Below, piece by piece: positions 62,005 to 64,000 of a stretch of DNA of 64,000 nucleotides; within the stretch, counting starts at the first letter, position 1; every line of letters starts with the position of its first letter. This stretch comes from an uncultured Bradyrhizobium sp. (GTDB lineage Bacteria; Pseudomonadota; Alphaproteobacteria; Rhizobiales; Xanthobacteraceae), in contig NZ_CANSMR010000005.1 of NCBI RefSeq assembly GCF_947648125.1, positions 248,001 to 312,000 of the forward strand, given 5' to 3'. The notes beneath the pieces were generated by a model. That model searched no databases, was not told the origin of the DNA, and worked only from the letters and a program-made list of their open reading frames with translations. The position numbers and the translations under genes were made by a program.

Positions 62005-62691
62005 ATGCCTCGGTTGGTCACAATTTCCCGATTTCTGATTTCAGCTGCCTTTGTCCTGTGTGGTGCAGTTGGGGCCTCGGCCCAGGATCGCCGGCAGAAT
62101 GCGCCGGGTGAGTTCGATTTCTACGTGCTGTCGCTGTCGTGGTCGCCCTCGTTCTGCGAGGCGGCGAGCGAGCGCGGCAACAACGGCCGCGGCACGCAGG
62201 CGCAGTGCGGCGGACGGCCCTACTCGTTCGTGGTGCACGGGCTGTGGCCGCAATATGAGCGGGGCTTTCCGGAATACTGCCAGCGGCCCTCGCCGCGCCT
62301 CGCCCGCAACATCATGACCTCGATGCTCGACCTGATGCCGGCGCCCGGGCTGATCTACAACGAGTGGGACAAGCACGGCACCTGCTCCGGCCTCGGCGAG
62401 CGCGCCTATTTCGAAGCCATCCGCAAGGCCCGCGCCGCGGTGAAGATCCCCGAGGAATTCCTGCAATTGACGGAGCCGAAGACGATCGCGCCCGACGAGC
62501 TGGAGACCGCGTTCATCAAGGCCAATCCGGGGCTCAGCAACTCCGCGATCTCGGTGACCTGCGACAGCAAGCGGCTCAGCGAGGTGCGGATCTGCCTCAG
62601 CAAGGATCTGCAATTCCGCTCCTGCGAGGAAATCGATCGCCGCGCCTGCCGCCGCGATCAGGTGCTGATGCCGCCGGTTCGCGGCGGCTGA
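62005..62691 (+). CDS. ribonuclease T2 family protein
   Basis: A 228-aa exported RNase T2 with signal peptide (ISRFLISAAFVLCGAVGASAQ). The catalytic segments are CAS I FVVHGLWPQYERG (His78) and CAS II NEWDKHGTC (Glu120, Lys123, His124), the full set for cleavage of RNA through a 2',3'-cyclic intermediate. It is periplasmic or secreted and may recover nucleotides from RNA. Cysteines (SFCEA, AQCGG, EYCQR, GTCSG) suit disulfides. ATG 62005; TTG 62002 precedes it. Confidence 0.92.
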   Translation: MPRLVTISRFLISAAFVLCGAVGASAQDRRQNAPGEFDFYVLSLSWSPSFCEAASERGNNGRGTQAQCGGRPYSFVVHGLWPQYERGFPEYCQRPSPRLARNIMTSMLDLMPAPGLIYNEWDKHGTCSGLGERAYFEAIRKARAAVKIPEEFLQLTEPKTIAPDELETAFIKANPGLSNSAISVTCDSKRLSEVRICLSKDLQFRSCEEIDRRACRRDQVLMPPVRGG

Positions 62692-62780
62692 CGCCTCGTC
62701 CACGTCACGGCCAGGCAGACGCGCGCCGTCGCGCCGAGTATCCCGGCCATCGACGCCATCACGAAACTAGCGAGATCAGG

Positions 62781-62809
62781 CATGATGCCCGGGACAGGCC
62801 GGGCATGAC
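62781..62809. repeat. half copy of repeat family B
   Basis: CATGATGCCCGGGACAGGCC through GGGCATGAC, the right half of the family B unit, in the gap between the RNase T2 and rlmJ genes. Confidence 0.7.
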
Positions 62810-62850
62810 GCAGTACAACATGCGCACCCTCTGGAGCGCAGCGTCATCGC

Positions 62851-63711
62851 ATGAACTATCGTCACGCCTTTCATGCCGGCAGCTTTGCCGACGTCATCAA
62901 GCACATCGTGCTGGTGCGCATGCTCACCTACCTGCAAGAGAAGCAGGCGCCGTTCCGCGTCATCGACACCCATGCCGGCGCCGGCCTCTATGATTTGACG
63001 TCGAGCGAAGCGCAGCGCGGCGGCGAATGGCTGACCGGCATCGCGCGACTGATGCAGGCGCGGCTCTCCGACAAGGCGCTGCCGCTGATCGGGCCCTATC
63101 TCGACATCGTCAGGGCATTCAATCCGCGAGGCGAACTGAAAGCCTATCCCGGCTCACCGTTGATCGCGCGCGCGCTGCTGCGTCCGCAAGATCGTCTCAC
63201 GGCCTGCGAGATCGAGCCTGTGGCGCGCAAGCAATTGATCGATGCATTGCGACGCGATGCGCAGGCGCGCGTCGTCGATCTCGACGGCTGGATGGCGTTG
63301 CCTGCATTCGTGCCGCCGAACGAACGACGCGGCCTGGTGCTGATCGATCCGCCATTCGAAGCGAAGGACGAGTTCGAGCGACTGGCCAGTGCTTTTACGG
63401 AAGCGTTTACGAAGTGGCCGACCGGCACGTATCTTTTGTGGTACCCCGTAAAAACCCGGAGAGCTACCGACGAGCTCGCGCGCAGCGTGGCTGCTGCAGC
63501 AGCAAGCAGTCGGCCCGCGGGCAAATGCTTGCGCTTGGAATTCAGCGTGGCGCCGCAAGAAACGGGCGCAGGCCTCGTTTCCACCGGCCTTTTGATAGTG
63601 AATCCGCCGTGGACGCTGGCGGGCGAGCTGAAGATCATCCTGCCCGAACTCGAGAGACCGCTTGGTCAAGGCGGTGCCGGACGCTTCAGACTCGAAACGC
63701 CTAAACCTTGA
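62851..63711 (+). CDS. rlmJ: 23S rRNA (adenine-N6)-methyltransferase RlmJ
   Basis: A 286-aa RlmJ. N-terminal MNYRHAFHAGSFADVIKHIVL and THAGAGLYDL are family hallmarks, and DPPFEAKDEFERLASAF carries the DPPF methyltransferase motif. E. coli RlmJ methylates A2030 of 23S rRNA. The C-terminal quarter (RFRLETPKP) is normal. Codon use is like the neighbours, ending before the long csp leader. Confidence 0.93.
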   Translation: MNYRHAFHAGSFADVIKHIVLVRMLTYLQEKQAPFRVIDTHAGAGLYDLTSSEAQRGGEWLTGIARLMQARLSDKALPLIGPYLDIVRAFNPRGELKAYPGSPLIARALLRPQDRLTACEIEPVARKQLIDALRRDAQARVVDLDGWMALPAFVPPNERRGLVLIDPPFEAKDEFERLASAFTEAFTKWPTGTYLLWYPVKTRRATDELARSVAAAAASSRPAGKCLRLEFSVAPQETGAGLVSTGLLIVNPPWTLAGELKIILPELERPLGQGGAGRFRLETPKP

Positions 63712-63740
63712 TCTACAGCTCCCACTGAAAAGTTCAATTT

Positions 63741-63778
63741 TGAGCATAGGCAACGCGCGCGGAACCGTATTATGCTCA
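63741..63778. promoter_or_regulatory. 8-bp inverted repeat and possible csp promoter
   Basis: TGAGCATA (63741-63748) and TATGCTCA (63771-63778) form a perfect inverted repeat around a possible -10 TATTAT (63768-63773). The repeat could be an rlmJ 3' end stem or an operator for the csp gene. No clear -35 is seen. Confidence 0.4.
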
Positions 63779-63857
63779 TCCTGTTACGACTGGCTTTACG
63801 TTCCGCTTCCGCGAATGGTTGCGGCGGAGTGACAAGGCCGAAATAAATCCAGACAGA

Positions 63858-63944
63858 CCGGCGGCGTGACGCCGGCCCGTTCAGGTGGCCAAGCTTCCGA
63901 CAAGCGAATGTCGGTCAACCGCTACGCGGCGTGCGCGTAGCGGT
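63858..63944 (+). promoter_or_regulatory. structured leader of the cold-shock gene (three hairpins)
   Basis: Three successive perfect hairpins precede the csp start: CCGGCG/CGCCGG (63858-63875), CCGACA/TGTCGG (63897-63914) and ACCGCTACGC/GCGTAGCGGT (63918-63944). Leaders of cspA-type genes are known to be long and to change fold with temperature. The last stem ends 28 bases before the ATG. Confidence 0.7.
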
Positions 63945-63971
63945 GGAGCAATACGGGGGAGGAGTTTCCCG

Positions 63972-64000
63972 ATGGCCATGACTGGGACAGTCAAGTTCTT
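63972..64000 (+). CDS. cold-shock protein, N-terminus only (cut by window edge)
   Basis: The first nine codons are MAMTGTVKF, followed by a partial Phe codon: the universal start of cold-shock domain proteins (TGTVKFFN). The gene runs off the window. GGGGGAGGAG precedes the ATG at a suitable distance. The long hairpin-rich leader fits a cspA-type gene. Confidence 0.88.

Noticed and set aside
63712-63971. Small coding gene between rlmJ and csp
   Set aside because: No frame with a ribosome site; hairpin-rich sequence fits an untranslated leader.

Overview
The window is about 64 kb of GC-rich chromosome from an alphaproteobacterium, most probably Bradyrhizobium or a close relative in the Nitrobacteraceae. 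This is inferred from protein content (RibH2-type lumazine synthase, divergent alphaproteobacterial HisRS, UbiK, MidA, PgeF), codon use, and dispersed palindromic repeats of the rhizobial type. Nothing looks like a prophage, plasmid, insertion sequence or CRISPR array. It is core chromosome with small accessory insertions.

Layout. 1-6.2 kb: two tandem transglutaminase-like genes, an N-formylglutamate amidohydrolase, a MASE4-like histidine kinase, a PepSY membrane reductase-like protein with a 60-aa partner, and two small proteins. 6.3-10.6 kb: a TetR regulator co-transcribed with a molybdenum hydroxylase of the PaoABC/xanthine dehydrogenase family, whose FeS and Mo subunits are fused. 10.6-20.9 kb: LysE exporter, LVIVD-repeat secreted protein, an ArsR regulator with three tandem SRPBCC (AHSA1) paralogues, an acyl-CoA ligase, a Rieske/FAD reductase, YqeY and an alpha/beta hydrolase. 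21-30.5 kb: carA and carB split by about 4 kb that holds a thioesterase, an enolase-superfamily enzyme, a cupin, a dps fragment, a methyltransferase and a tRNA-Cys-like gene; then greA. 30.7-38.3 kb: DoxX, Lrp, trxB, LysR, a two-terminator intergenic region with a candidate small RNA or attenuator, a DapA-like aldolase, and a copper ATPase divergent from its CsoR repressor. 38.5-48.6 kb: ychF, pth, rplY, ubiK, a dienelactone hydrolase, GNAT, lgt, midA, pgeF, MerR, a lipoprotein and prs. 48.7-57 kb: an SDR, ribH under an FMN riboswitch, a YbjN protein, proC, small thioesterase and tautomerase genes, hisS, a DUF2314 protein and a branched-chain aminotransferase. 57-64 kb: a MarR/response regulator/histidine kinase operon, three small exported proteins, RNase T2, rlmJ and the start of a cold-shock gene behind a leader with three perfect hairpins.

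Themes. Four regulators (TetR, ArsR, CsoR, MerR) share one promoter design: a dyad lies in or over the -35/-10 spacer and the ATG falls where transcription should start, which predicts autoregulated leaderless mRNAs. At least six intergenic repeat families punctuate the window. Three of the five copies of the most frequent family sit between convergent genes. The least ordinary RNA element is the tRNA-Cys-like gene at 25880-25955: every stem pairs, but the anticodon loop length and D-loop are non-standard.
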